Assembly (NCBI GenBank): GCA_016758965.1
Contig: JAEPRB010000081.1
Span: 90,003 to 154,002 of the forward strand
Direction of reading: 5' to 3'
DNA length: 64,000 nucleotides
Origin: Circinella minor
Taxonomy: Eukaryota; Mucoromycota; Mucoromycetes; Mucorales; Lichtheimiaceae
Shown here one piece after another: positions 25,771 to 38,107 of the stretch. A program made the translations under genes and the position numbers. The notes under the pieces are model-generated. The model had not been told where the DNA came from, ran no database searches, and saw only the letters and a list, made by a program, of their open reading frames with translations. The first letter of the stretch is position 1; each line of letters starts with the position of its first letter.

Positions 25771-26077
25771 AAGAACGGGAGAGATATTATATATAAAAAT
25801 AAAAAAAGAAGTCTGTCATGGTACAATTATTACTTAGTATCATATACACTGTCGAATTATTAACATGGTAATTTAACAAAAGGAGCTAAAAAGCGAATCA
25901 ATCATTATGGAATATTTCCAACAATACTCGAACCCCACGTTTGCACAGGTGGGATTCGGGAAAGTAGTGCAAAAATGGAGGTGTGCAAAAAGTGGGGTCG
26001 AGAATATAGTAAAAACAGAGTGAAATCTTTGGTAAAAATTATGCAATAAGTGAGTGTGCAAAAAACGGACTTTAACT
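25771..26077. other. GNAT 3' flank and LINE target region
   Basis: This 307-bp stretch lies between the GNAT gene and the LINE copy. It includes an imperfect foldback (listed separately) and three copies of a GTGCAAAAA-type word at about 25967, 25983 and 26057. No gene is visible. Confidence 0.55.
25927..26002. repeat. Imperfect foldback with ~21-bp arms
   Basis: The arm at 25927-25947 (begins CTCGAACCCCAC, ends TTTGCACA) is nearly the reverse complement of 25982-26002 (begins TGTGCAAAAA, ends GTGGGGTCGAG). Arms differ by an indel and about two mismatches, around a 34-nt loop. The extended flanks (AATACTCGA and TCGAGAATAT) also roughly pair. It lies ~75 bp from the LINE insertion. It could be a small non-autonomous element, a relic of another insertion, or a hairpin in a transcript tail. 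Confidence 0.5.
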
Positions 26078-26091
26078 GTATTACATAAAGT
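26078..26091. repeat. Left 14-bp target-site duplication of LINE copy
   Basis: GTATTACATAAAGT here is repeated exactly at 27812-27825. The two copies bracket sequence that encodes a reverse transcriptase, so this is the upstream copy of the duplicated target site. Confidence 0.85.
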
Positions 26092-27811
26092 CCATCCACA
26101 TACTGGAGTTCTACAAGGCTCAGTATTGTCCCCAATTCTCTACTCTCATTATATCAACTCTTTACCAACTCTTTTACGTACTGTCGAAGCCCAAGTCCTT
26201 CCATCACGTGGCTTAAAATTCAACAACCTCTTTATCAACAGTCTACTATACGCAGATGATGTGGCTCTTCTTGACACATGGGATACTATACCCTTATTGC
26301 TGAAAGCATGTGAAGATCATAGTATTAATTTAGGTTATAGATGGAACCCTACGAAATGCATTTATATGTCCATGACTGATCCACCTCCGAATCAACCGCC
26401 ACAACTATATGGAATCAACCTACAACGAGCAACCAAATTCACATATCTTGGTGTCCCATTTACCCCAGATGGATGTATCAACACTAATGAACTTATTGAT
26501 CGAAATACTACTGCTGCAGTCTCAGTAATGAATATTATGGCGTCAATTGGTGTGCGCGCACGATGTCTTGGTAAATTACTCAGTACTCGTCTTTACCGCC
26601 AATTTATCCGACCCAAGATGGAATATGGCCTGGCCATTGCAAAACTCAATAGAGATGATTACAATACTCTCCAAGAAACCCAAAATACCTGCCTTCGAAA
26701 AATATATGGTACCAAGGCTAATCACTCGATGGCCATTATTCACCATCTAGCAAATCTTAAATTTATGGTTGATCGTGTTACTACCTTACAAGCAAAGTTT
26801 ATATTTCGTTCATATCATATGCCTGATGACGCGTTATTCCCCACCTTATCACCTCATGTTCGCCAAACAAAAGGTCTTTGTTCCTGGACTTCAGTCATTA
26901 GAAAAAATAAAGTTTGACAATCACTAGATACAACAACACAATTAGACCACCACACGGTAACAAACAGTGATCTAAAAACAGTCATCAAACAACATATTAA
27001 GAGCACACACATACAACGCTGCCAACGCAAGAACAGTAAATTACTAAATCAATGCCGTCAGCAATTGGGAATTGACCCAATTTTATGGCTGCCCATGACA
27101 TCTACAGAACGTAATTTATGTATTTACTATCGCCTAGGTTGGATCACTAATCACCAACGACAACCATGTCCTAATTGTCACCAAACAACCCGACTATCTA
27201 AACAACACTTACTTTCCTGCCATCGGGTCCATACATTTTTATCAATCTCCAAAAACATCAGCGACCCTATTTCTTTTATTCTCAACCGACTCCCCAAAAC
27301 ACCTCCAACATCATACCAAAAACGTGTCTATTGGAAAATCATATGGCTGAAACTCTGCTACATTCTACACCAACTACACCGTACTTGCCGTCCTGATTAT
27401 TATACCACCCCTTCACCACCAAAAAATCAATTTGGACATTTATTACTACAATGGATTGAACCACCACTTGTACCACATGTACCTCCTTTAAATTTAAAAA
27501 AAAAACTAACAAACAAACAAAACAAAGTATCGGTATTTCTTTTGCCATGCTCCACTTCTCCATCTTCTTCCTTTTTCTTTTTTCTTTTTTCTTTCTGTGA
27601 CATTGTTTCTTCACTACTTTCTCTTTTACCTTAGACGACCCCTACTTCATACCCTTCATTGATATCTATGTACTGTCGTTTTCAATACATCTTTTTCCTG
27701 CTGCCCTGCAGGTTTTTCAGTTCCTCTCTTTGTGAAGAGACGAGAGCAATAAGCTGCAATCAGCGCGTGTTCAATTTAATTTCGTCATTAATAAAATAAA
27801 TAAATTTCAAC
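26092..27811 (+). mobile_element. 5'-truncated non-LTR (LINE-type) retrotransposon
   Basis: The element is about 1,720 bp and sits between perfect 14-bp direct repeats. It encodes the distal reverse-transcriptase domain and a C-terminal Cys/His motif, and it ends in an A-rich tail (AATAAAATAAATAAATTTC). The left boundary falls inside the RT domain, just before the GVLQGSVLSP block, so the endonuclease and N-terminal RT are missing. Truncated 5' end, A-rich 3' end and variable-length duplication are the signature of target-primed reverse transcription. There are no long terminal repeats. The intact duplication and single coding lesion suggest a fairly recent insertion. Confidence 0.88.
26093..27634 (+). 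pseudogene. LINE reverse transcriptase fragment with one in-frame stop
   Basis: One continuous frame runs to 27634, broken only by a TGA at 26915-26917. Before the stop come the RT core blocks GVLQGSVLSP, the catalytic YADDVALLD, and a thumb-like region (TKFTYLGVPFTPDG, RPKMEYG). After the stop the same frame continues through DPILWLPMTSTERNLCIYYRLGW to a zinc-knuckle-like motif (C-x2-C-x11-H-x4-C, starting CPNCHQTT) typical of LINE ORF2 ends. The N-terminal part is absent, so the copy cannot be autonomous. Codons near the 3' end (Ser/Phe-rich) may lie beyond the real terminus. An ATG at 26054 lies outside the element and has no known role. Confidence 0.85.
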
Positions 27812-27825
27812 GTATTACATAAAGT
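27812..27825. repeat. Right 14-bp target-site duplication of LINE copy
   Basis: This is an exact copy of GTATTACATAAAGT at 26078-26091. It immediately follows the A-rich tail of the element, as expected for the downstream copy. Confidence 0.85.
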
Positions 27826-28343
27826 GTTGGTATTAGACCAGGTCTATGGTACCAGTAAAACTGATATATTGACTTGATGAGCTGCAACAAAATAACGATG
27901 AGAGCTCTATGGTTATGCGCGCATTAAACTGTTCATACGAATTGGGAAAAGTTACTTTTTTTTGCACTTGCTTTGTACGTATGAGCAACTTTATAAGGTT
28001 TTAGAAGTGGTTGCTCTTTCAAAAGCTATCACTGTATACGCTTTATGTATCTTTAGAGTAAACCATATTCTTTTTTCTTAAAAAAAAATGTACGTATGTA
28101 GTACATTTGATAAGATGGGTGGAGGTTTTTAATAACAAAATCAATTATCGATAATTCAAGTTTTAATTTCCTCAAGACTTCAAGATTCCCATCTGACCAC
28201 CTACTTTTTTTTTTTACCATCGATGAAAAGAAAGTCGGCGAAGAATACGGATTTACGAAATTCTACCATAAAAATAAGAAAATTTACAATAAGTTAAGTT
28301 TTACAACTATCTATTATATCTATGATTCCTTATCTTTAACCCT

Positions 28344-28503
28344 TATTAATGAGCAATAATCCCGACATGAGTCCCTGAAGGGACTCACTTAAGAATAAAA
28401 AGAGAATACACGCATAAATTTATTAGAGTACAAACAGATTGGGTTGAGTCCCTTTAGGGACTCAAAGTCCCCAATGGCACTCCGCCTAATATGCTCATTA
28501 ATA
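28344..28503. mobile_element. MITE-like element with terminal inverted repeats
   Basis: A 160-bp unit is bounded by perfect 12-bp inverted repeats, TATTAATGAGCA at 28344-28355 and TGCTCATTAATA at 28492-28503. Inside are two near-perfect palindromes built on the same word: 28368-28387 (TGAGTCCCT, 2-nt centre, AGGGACTCA) and 28444-28465 (TTGAGTCCCT, 2-nt centre, AGGGACTCAA). It encodes nothing. The architecture is that of a miniature inverted-repeat transposable element, but no target duplication beyond TA/TTA-type bases is certain and no second copy lies in this window. Confidence 0.5.
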
Positions 28504-31123
28504 TCCAAACAATACTGTAATTACATTATTCGCATTTGTGCTGTAAGATTCTATGGTGATATAAAGTTTTTGAAAATAGCATATATAATCAAACATTTAC
28601 GTATCTAAAATCATGCAAAATATTGAATGTTAGTTAACAATATACACGCACGAACACATACAATACTTTGTTGTTCCTCATTTTTGTCGTACTGTAAGAT
28701 TGTAAGAAAGAATGTACAATACATACAAAGAAAATAAGTATGGGTTCATTGTATATACAATCATCAGTACACCCTGTTGCTATACTCGTCTTCTACAACA
28801 AATAAATATAGTTATTTTGTCTTACTTATATAATAACGACGAGAATGCAAGATAGAGCAAACGCAATTTATATATCCTGTATAGATATATAACATATGCT
28901 CTCAGTGACGCTTTTCCATTCTAACTCCTTTGCTCATACAGACAGGTTGTAATAATGGAGAGAAAGAGCTGGGTATAGTATACATGTAGTATTTTAGTTA
29001 AATTAAACGAGTCATATTATTTGACGAGAGTACATGTACCCATAATAATAAAAAATCAAATTCCTACTCCATTCTTAGTGAATTATATTACATATACGTA
29101 GCGGTGGCGAGCTTTTTTTTGCTGTATCAATTATGCATACCTTATAAATTGAAGCATTCCGGATAATAGAATTCTGAGATTATGACGCTTTATGAATTAT
29201 TTATCAAATTATCATAACACAATGCTGTAGAAGCATCGGATCATATTGTTCTATTTGACCATGTGTTCTTTTTTTTGGTTCTTTAATTGACCCATAGTAA
29301 AAGATCCCTTCAGTATCTCTCTTCTTGAATACTATACTACAGCAACACAAGTAAAAAGGTGAAAAGGGGTTTTTTCCCTTATGAAGGCATATAATTTGTC
29401 GATCCTATCATCAATTTAAGCGTTTCCCAGTTGTGTGTTTGAAATCCACCAAACGACTAACTCCAAGGTTTTGGGACGATTTATATTTTTTGGTGTTACA
29501 CAATGACAGGAAAGATGATACAAAAATCACCAACTTAAGAATTTGTGTCAATTACCTTCAATCCATTCACAGTAAAAAGTAGAAAAATAAAATAGTAGAT
29601 ATGAATGCATAATATGACAAGAGCTACTATTATTTTCCTACGTAATCATCCTTAACATAAAAGGGTTTAAATTTTGGCATGAATTATGTAACTTGGGAGA
29701 AATTTTATTCTTTTTTTCTTTTCTAAAAAAAAAAAGCAGAGCCAAGGTAATTTTGATCTCAAGCCTTGGCAGTAATTTTGAGAATGTTCGATTCTCGGAA
29801 AATCCTTTCTTCCATAAACTGGGAAATACAAAGTCAGGGCACTCATTATTTGTTCTACACACGATATATTACATGTAGCGATCGTTTCAAAATGGAAGGT
29901 ACAATCATATTGTTTGTGGAAAAGAAAAAAAAACGGAAAACAAGAGAAAAAAACTATATGTTAAAAGACAAAAGATATTTAACACGAACCACTTTTTTTA
30001 TTTATTCAGCGTTTTGTTTACAAGAAAAAAAAGATTATCTTTTTTTATTATACTAGATAATACGTAATAGATACATTGTTAGCCTCATTGTACTATTTGC
30101 TAGTCTTGTTTCTTACGTGCGACAAATGTATGTTACCATGAACATAATACGAAAACATTGGAATTAAAAATATTATTGAAAATAGTGATCTATGTATAAC
30201 CAATGAATATAATAGTTGTTGTTGTGTTATGCCGTCATTCTTTTTTTTACAGTGTGTCATATAAATATTAAATAAAAAAAAGCAATACTAGTTTCACTGT
30301 AAATGATTTATTATTATGTCGTCATTAAAAAAAATTGAAGCTACTACTATTACTTTTTAAATACCTTTGAAAATGTAAGCTAGTGACTATCAACTAACAT
30401 AAAAATATAGAAATAGTTTCACCTTAAATTCTAGGGGAGGTGAAAAATTAAATATCCGCTCACGTTTGACATTTAACTTTGAAAACTGTAAAAAGAGATG
30501 TGATACGTAAAAGTAGGAGGTTTGGTTTTTTTTTTAGTAGTATTATATTGTTTTAGATGTTGCCATGAACAAAAATAATAAATATAAAGATATTCTTGGA
30601 TCATGAAAAAAAAAAAGTTAAAATGATTGAATGTCAATTTGTGATAATGGTTTTCATGTAGTAACAATAATCAATACCAAACCTGTTTTGGTTAATATAG
30701 TTTTATAATCTCCTTCCTGTTATATCAAGAAGATTTATAAAGCTATAACAAGTAGAAATAACTAAAGCGAAAAAAAAAAGTGAGAACGTTTATGATGTGT
30801 AACTAAGCTTTTTTTTTTGGTTTCAGACGAATCATACTCGTGGTCCAACATTGTCCACAGTATTAGACTTATAGCGACTTGGCATCTAGACATGTTAATA
30901 TTTCTCGATAATTGTCATAGTAACAATCTAATTATGACTCTTGGCCTAAGTAATTTTCTGTAAAAACAAAAGACAAAAGCATGAGAGAGAGTTTCTTGGC
31001 GTAATAAAGCATTATTTTCTATTATGAAGCAATTATGCATATTCTATTTTACCGAATTATTGTGTGCGTGCGTTGTTGTTCGGGGCTGCATTCAATTTTT
31101 GAGTTTCTTGCAATTCCTTTCCT

Positions 31124-31131
31124 TATAAATA
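31124..31131 (+). promoter_or_regulatory. TATA box of sulfotransferase-like gene
   Basis: TATAAATA lies 144 bp upstream of the start codon and is followed by a strongly pyrimidine-rich T/C leader, a usual fungal promoter arrangement. Transcription start is not known. Confidence 0.5.
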
Positions 31132-31267
31132 GAGTGGGGGGTGCGACAAATTTTCTGTCTAAATCAAATTTAAAGCTAATCTTCTTTTTATTTTTATTTT
31201 TTTACCTCTTTCTTTCAATTTTTCTTCACTTTTCTTTTTTCAAAAATATATTTCATAAAACAAAAAA

Positions 31268-32216
31268 ATGCCACTTCAAGTTATTTGTGCTGGATATAGT
31301 AGAACAGGAACTCTCAGTCTTCAACAAGCTTTGGGTATTCTTGGGTAAATATCTTAAGTTTTTATTTGTTTGATCTGACTTTCTCGGTGGTAGTGCCGAT
31401 GGTTTTGTTGTATATGTATTATGATTATGATTTAAATAAGTGATGATGATACAAAATCAACAACACTAAAAAAAGTGGTCAACGACAAAAATTATGCTTA
31501 ACAACCGGATTACTGACAACAAATTTATTAGTTATCGCACACATCATGGTATGAGTATACTTACAGATCAAGATCAAAACGCATCAATATGGTTAAAAGC
31601 ATACAAGAACCCGGGTAGTGTTGATTGGGAGGATGCCTATGGGAAATATGACGCAGCATCAGATTGGCCAACATGCGTATTTTATAAGGAATTGATGGAA
31701 CGGTATCCAGAGAGTAAAGTAGTGTTGTCAGTACGGTCTGCTGAGAGTTGGTACAAGTCAATTCAAAAAACAATTTTACCGTTGGTTCAACTTCGACATA
31801 TGGGTAATGTAATGCCAGAACGAGTTCGACAAGTACGCGAGACATGGTTTGGGACATTTGTTCGAGGTCACAGGATGGATTTAAATGATGTTTCGATTTT
31901 ATTCGATCGAAAAAAGATGATGCAAATGTATAATGAACACATTGAAGAGGTCAAGCGGACGGTACCTGCAGATCGACTTCTTATCATGTCCCTTGGTGAT
32001 GGGTGGGAACCATTGTGTTCTTTTCTCGGGAAGCCTGTACCAAAGCAATCATATCCTGTGTCAAATACTGGCGGTGATTTCTCAAGTATCTTTTGGACTG
32101 CAATGAAGCGGGGTAGTAAACTTGGTCGAAAGAAGAAGAACAAGACTGCTACCACAAGAAGTAATAAATTAAAGACAACTCCCACAAGCGATGAAGGCGC
32201 AGCTGCAGTAGCATAA
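31268..32216 (+). CDS. Sulfotransferase-like P-loop protein (Sulfotransfer_4 type)
   Basis: Members of this family have the sulfotransferase fold and the PAPS-binding motifs; many fungal members are uncharacterised. Two exons fit, 31268-31344 and 31532-32216, totalling 762 nt or 253 aa. The N-terminal nucleotide-binding loop is CAGYSRTGTLSLQQAL (residues ~7-22), the usual G-x-x-R-T-G-T-x-S form. The second conserved block is KVVLSVRSAESWYKSI, matching the 3'-phosphate-binding strand and helix. Later WEPLCSFLGKPVP is the conserved family segment. The last ~30 residues are a basic tail (KRGSKLGRKKKNK), possibly for membrane or nucleic-acid contact. Such proteins are often mislabelled as epimerases. 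Donor substrate and function are unknown. The 187-bp intron is long for this window. Confidence 0.86.
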
Positions 32217-35200
32217 AGACACATATACCAATGAAAAAAAATCACGGGCTTTTTTGGGTTATTATAATTTGTTTTGGCTTGGTGTTTTATTCGTTTTTTT
32301 TTTTTTTTTTTTGTGCATGTTCCTTTTTTATTACTTTTCTTTTTTTAACTCGTACACAAGGAGAAAGGCTGGATCTTTCGAATGTGATATCATCATTTTT
32401 ACTATTAGAGCAGTATAGTACCCACATGATTTTTTACAGATGAAACCTAGGCATTTTTCAATTATTTTTTTTCCTTGTATTACATCGTTGTACAGCAACA
32501 GTAATAATCATAGTTAGCTATATTATTGTATTCTTCGAATTTTTCTTTGCCTTCTCTCCTTTCCCTCCCTCCCCCAAATTTTGTTGTTGTTTTCTCTCTA
32601 ATACTTTTTATTGTCATTTTTCATTTTGTCACTAATAATAATATACACGCAATCACATATACGTAAGATAACTATATTTATAAAAAAAAGAAGAGTTTTA
32701 TGTCTGCTTTATTGTTGTTCTGTCATACACCGACAATCCAGAAAAAAGTGACGCATGCGGCGTAGAAAACAAAAAACAAATGAGAAAGCATCTTTAAAGT
32801 TCTTTTCGGTTCTTCCCGCATTTTTGGCTCTAAATAATGTACTAATATAAAAACATTTTGCGCTTGTGTTGTATCGGGTGTTTTTTGTTGGGTCACGAAT
32901 TATATATTTTTCTTGAAAGATATAAACTAATACTCAAATGGTAACAATCTTCAGGTACGTTTAAAATGTTATATAATACGCAATTTTTGGATTTAGTATA
33001 TGCAGTTGTGATATTTTTGCAAGAATTGAAGTGTGCATAGTGATATACTAATAACATTACACCTAATCATATGACTCGAACGAAACGAGCGAAGTATATA
33101 TATTTGGAACCATGATATAACATACCCACATATATATACATATATATGTTGTTTTTCACACACATTATGCAAGTGACTATGATGAGTAAAAGGAATAAAA
33201 AAGAACATGATTATATTAGGCCCTGGCAAAATGACCATCTTGTCGTTTTGAAACATTGTATTTTTCCTAGATGCCGGTCTGTCCGGAGTAACGGAAAAAA
33301 AGAGAACAAAAAATATATATAAAACAAGTAGATCAGAAAAACGCAGTGACAAGAATTTGATAAATTGTTGTAGGCTAGCTCTTTCCATGAACGATCGTAA
33401 TAACGCGATACACTACTACATGTTTTTAGTGGAAAAATTGTGTAACACCGACCTTACTTGTTTGAGAAGAAGGTTCGGCACCCTCTCCTGATCATTTCCT
33501 TTTTACAGAAAAATTAGTGGATCAGAAGTATGCTTTTATATGCAGATATAATATTATGGGTAATTGGGACTGGTCGTGTGATGTACGTAATGATAATTTA
33601 TCAGTGTGAGTAGATGTGTACCCACATGTTCTCCTGTCATTTGCGTTGTTGATCTCGTTTTGCTGGTAATAAAAAATATAAAATTTATTAGTCTACTGCT
33701 AAATAATATACTCAGTACATATAGTATTTGAAAACTCCACAGATTACTTTTTTCTTTTTATTATTTGGTTTAATGTATGAGCTCTTACAGGTAATGAAAA
33801 AATATATTTATCCAATTATTTTCAAGAAAATAAAATTAAAATAATGATTTTTTGTTTTGTTATTGAGACAGCAGATCATACTATCACTACTACTACTGGT
33901 ACTGTTGTGGCTTCAAATTATACTTTATAGTTGTTAAAAACGCCAAATCCTTCTTCCTGCTGATTTGTTTTTATTATTATTATTCGTTCACGGGGCCTCT
34001 TGCTTTCTCTTGAAATTATCAATGTTTTTTTTTTTCTTTCCTGTTCGTAAATGAACAGATCATGATGTTTTTATTGGGTGACCTGTACACATTTTATATG
34101 ACCACACTGCATTTTCATATGATATTACGTATAATAGTTTATGTTTGGGATAATAATCATCTTGATAAAGTGTTCCCTATTTTGACTTTAAGCTAACGGA
34201 CCATTGAGATGGCAGAACTGTTATTTTAAGTAGTTGCCTAGGTAATATATGGCCAATTTCCACTCTTAAATATGCCAATTTTTAATTTCCAGTCTATCCT
34301 GATATTCTATTTTTGTAAACTAAATGAAGCAACAGTCAAGATGTCATGTGTAGTTTTATGGAAAATTTCCATATGTGTCTATACTAACGGAAACACTTTT
34401 TTGATTGGATCATAAAAATGGTTTAAAAGCGAGCTGTCATAACAACAATAATTACTATAATCCTAATGTACGTCTCGATACCAACAGCATCAAAATGCTG
34501 GAAAAAATGATTAATTTCAACTTTTATTTTATTACTATATCTACAAATGTGATTTCAGTTTTTATAGTCAAATTATATAGCGTCTGGCATATTTTTTTTT
34601 TATCTAATATGTATGTGAGAGTATCAGAATAAATACATGCCGTTTGAATTGTTACCAAGGATTAGTAGTAAAAATCCACATCAAGTTATCGTTATGTTAG
34701 TAACCATCGATTTTACTAGTTTACGGATGAAAACTTGTTGGTTTATTAACTTATTGAAATAGCGATCCAAAGGTTGAAACAACGATAATTGAAATAATTA
34801 TAGATTAATTTCTAAAGGATACCTACGTCAAGAAGACAACGATTTATTTTAAAATGCTTTGGGCGAAAAGTTTTGATTGTGAGTTTCATTGAAGTCATAC
34901 ACTCATGATGTTCCTGTAATAAAAACATGACTAAATGCCTTGCTAACGAGGATTTTGAGCCACAAAAAATAAATCAGATTTGAATCAAAGTATCTTATTT
35001 ATTAAGAGTACTTGAAGTGATTTTAAGAATAGCTGATCGATTCGATTCATTTGATCGATAGGAAAAATACTATTATATTTACCTTAGTTCAATCACGAAA
35101 ATCTGGCGGGGTTTTATTAGGAAGTGAACTTATGATCGCCTAAAAATATCTACAGTTCTTTGCTCTTTTTCTAAATATATATTTTATGTGTTCTCATCAC

Positions 35201-35940
35201 TATTGATAGATTGAATGATAATAAGGAGCTATTTGTAATTTTTCGTAAGCTAATAGGATTAACAAAGTTTACAAAATTAATGTATACTAAAAAGTTCGTA
35301 CATAGCTACTCTTAGAACCGTGTTATATACAGCAGTATAGACATGCGATTTTATAATTATAAAAATTACTTTTTCTAAAGCTTTTAAAGATAACAAACAT
35401 ATCAATATGTAAATAATGAAACTTTTCTTTCCCATCATTACAGTTATGGAAATTGAAAAAGCAAATTATAATAGCTTAAGTGCTGATAAGAAAGGTAGTA
35501 AACTTTGAAGAGAGAAGTAGTGGTAGTTAAAAAAACATATATACTTAAAGAGCACTAATGATACAATGCAACAGTGATATAAAAAAAACAGTTTCTTAAG
35601 TTATAAAATGCAGAAAAGAATGAACAATGATTATGTGTATTTATTTGCAAGTTTTTCCAGTATTGATTATAATAAAAATGATCACAAAGATGCATTGGAT
35701 CCCATAGAATAGTAGAAAAAAAACACTAAATATAATGAAAATTAATAAAGCATATATTGGATTGATGACAATGCGAGAATCAAGAAACAAAAAGTTGAGA
35801 AATTAACATATATAATTTTAAAAAGCTGAAAACGCTAGAGTAAAAAAAAAAGGAAGCATAGAACACACACAAGAGAAACAAAAAAAAAAAATAAAGACAT
35901 AGTAATTATCAAGCAGAAACTCGGGTAAATTCGGTTTTGA
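32217..35940. other. Convergent intergenic region, no gene seen
   Basis: This 3.7-kb stretch separates the 3' ends of the sulfotransferase-like gene (+) and the MAP kinase (-). It contains T-rich tracts (for example 32297-32311) and an imperfect foldback near 33450-33480 (CCGACCTT versus AAGGTTCGG). Short open frames have no family resemblance. No RNA gene was recognised. Confidence 0.55.
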
Positions 35941-37769
<1,829 letters not shown>

Positions 37770-38092
37770 TATTATTATCGCTGTTATTATTATATTATAA
37801 TTATTATTATAAAAAATAAAATAAAAAGACACAGAAAAAGAAGAACTTAATTAATGGTGACGATAAAAAAAATCGACCAAGAAATAATTTGGAAGAAAGA
37901 AAGAAAGAAGAAAAAAAACAGGATTAAGAGTTAATAAATTATTACGGCGGCTTAAATAATAATCGTACACATTGAAATGATAATATACAGAAAATGGGGT
38001 TTTTTATAAAGTGTACTTAAATGAAAAAGTGCCTGGCGTTTTTTTCTGTTGAACAGAGCCACAATGATAAGCTTTGAAAAATATAAAATACT

Positions 38093-38107
38093 CGCCACGA
38101 CGTGGCG
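38093..38107. promoter_or_regulatory. CG-rich 6-bp palindrome upstream of MAP kinase
   Basis: CGCCAC (38093-38098) and GTGGCG (38102-38107) are perfect inverted repeats around GAC, about 330 bp upstream of the kinase start codon. A CG-rich word like this is rare in the local AT-rich sequence and includes ACGACGTGG, similar to a bZIP core. A protein-binding site is possible. Confidence 0.4.

Larger units (their letters stand above)
27826..31267. other. Gene-poor region with MITE-like element
   Basis: This 3.4-kb stretch has no recognisable gene. It holds the inverted-repeat element at 28344-28503. A short stretch at 29775-29800 has a tRNA B-box-like GTTCGATTC but no matching A-box or cloverleaf. 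Open frames of 60-96 codons around 29640-30060 are Lys/Phe-rich translations of A/T runs. The right end contains the promoter of the sulfotransferase-like gene. Confidence 0.55.

Noticed and set aside
29775..29805. GTTCGATTC, like a tRNA B-box, in the 27.8-31.3 kb gap
   Set aside because: The surrounding bases give no A-box, anticodon arm or acceptor stem, and the T-arm stem does not pair.
30940..30960. TGGCCTAAGTAA, like a tRNA A-box
   Set aside because: No B-box or cloverleaf follows within a tRNA length.
31035..31373. 112-codon frame across the sulfotransferase promoter and exon 1
   Set aside because: It is Phe-rich translation of the T-rich leader in the wrong frame for the conserved GYSRTGTLSL motif.
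33425..33480. Imperfect hairpin CCGACCTT/AAGGTTCGG
   Set aside because: Short arms with a bulge and no nearby gene or repeat; within chance expectation.
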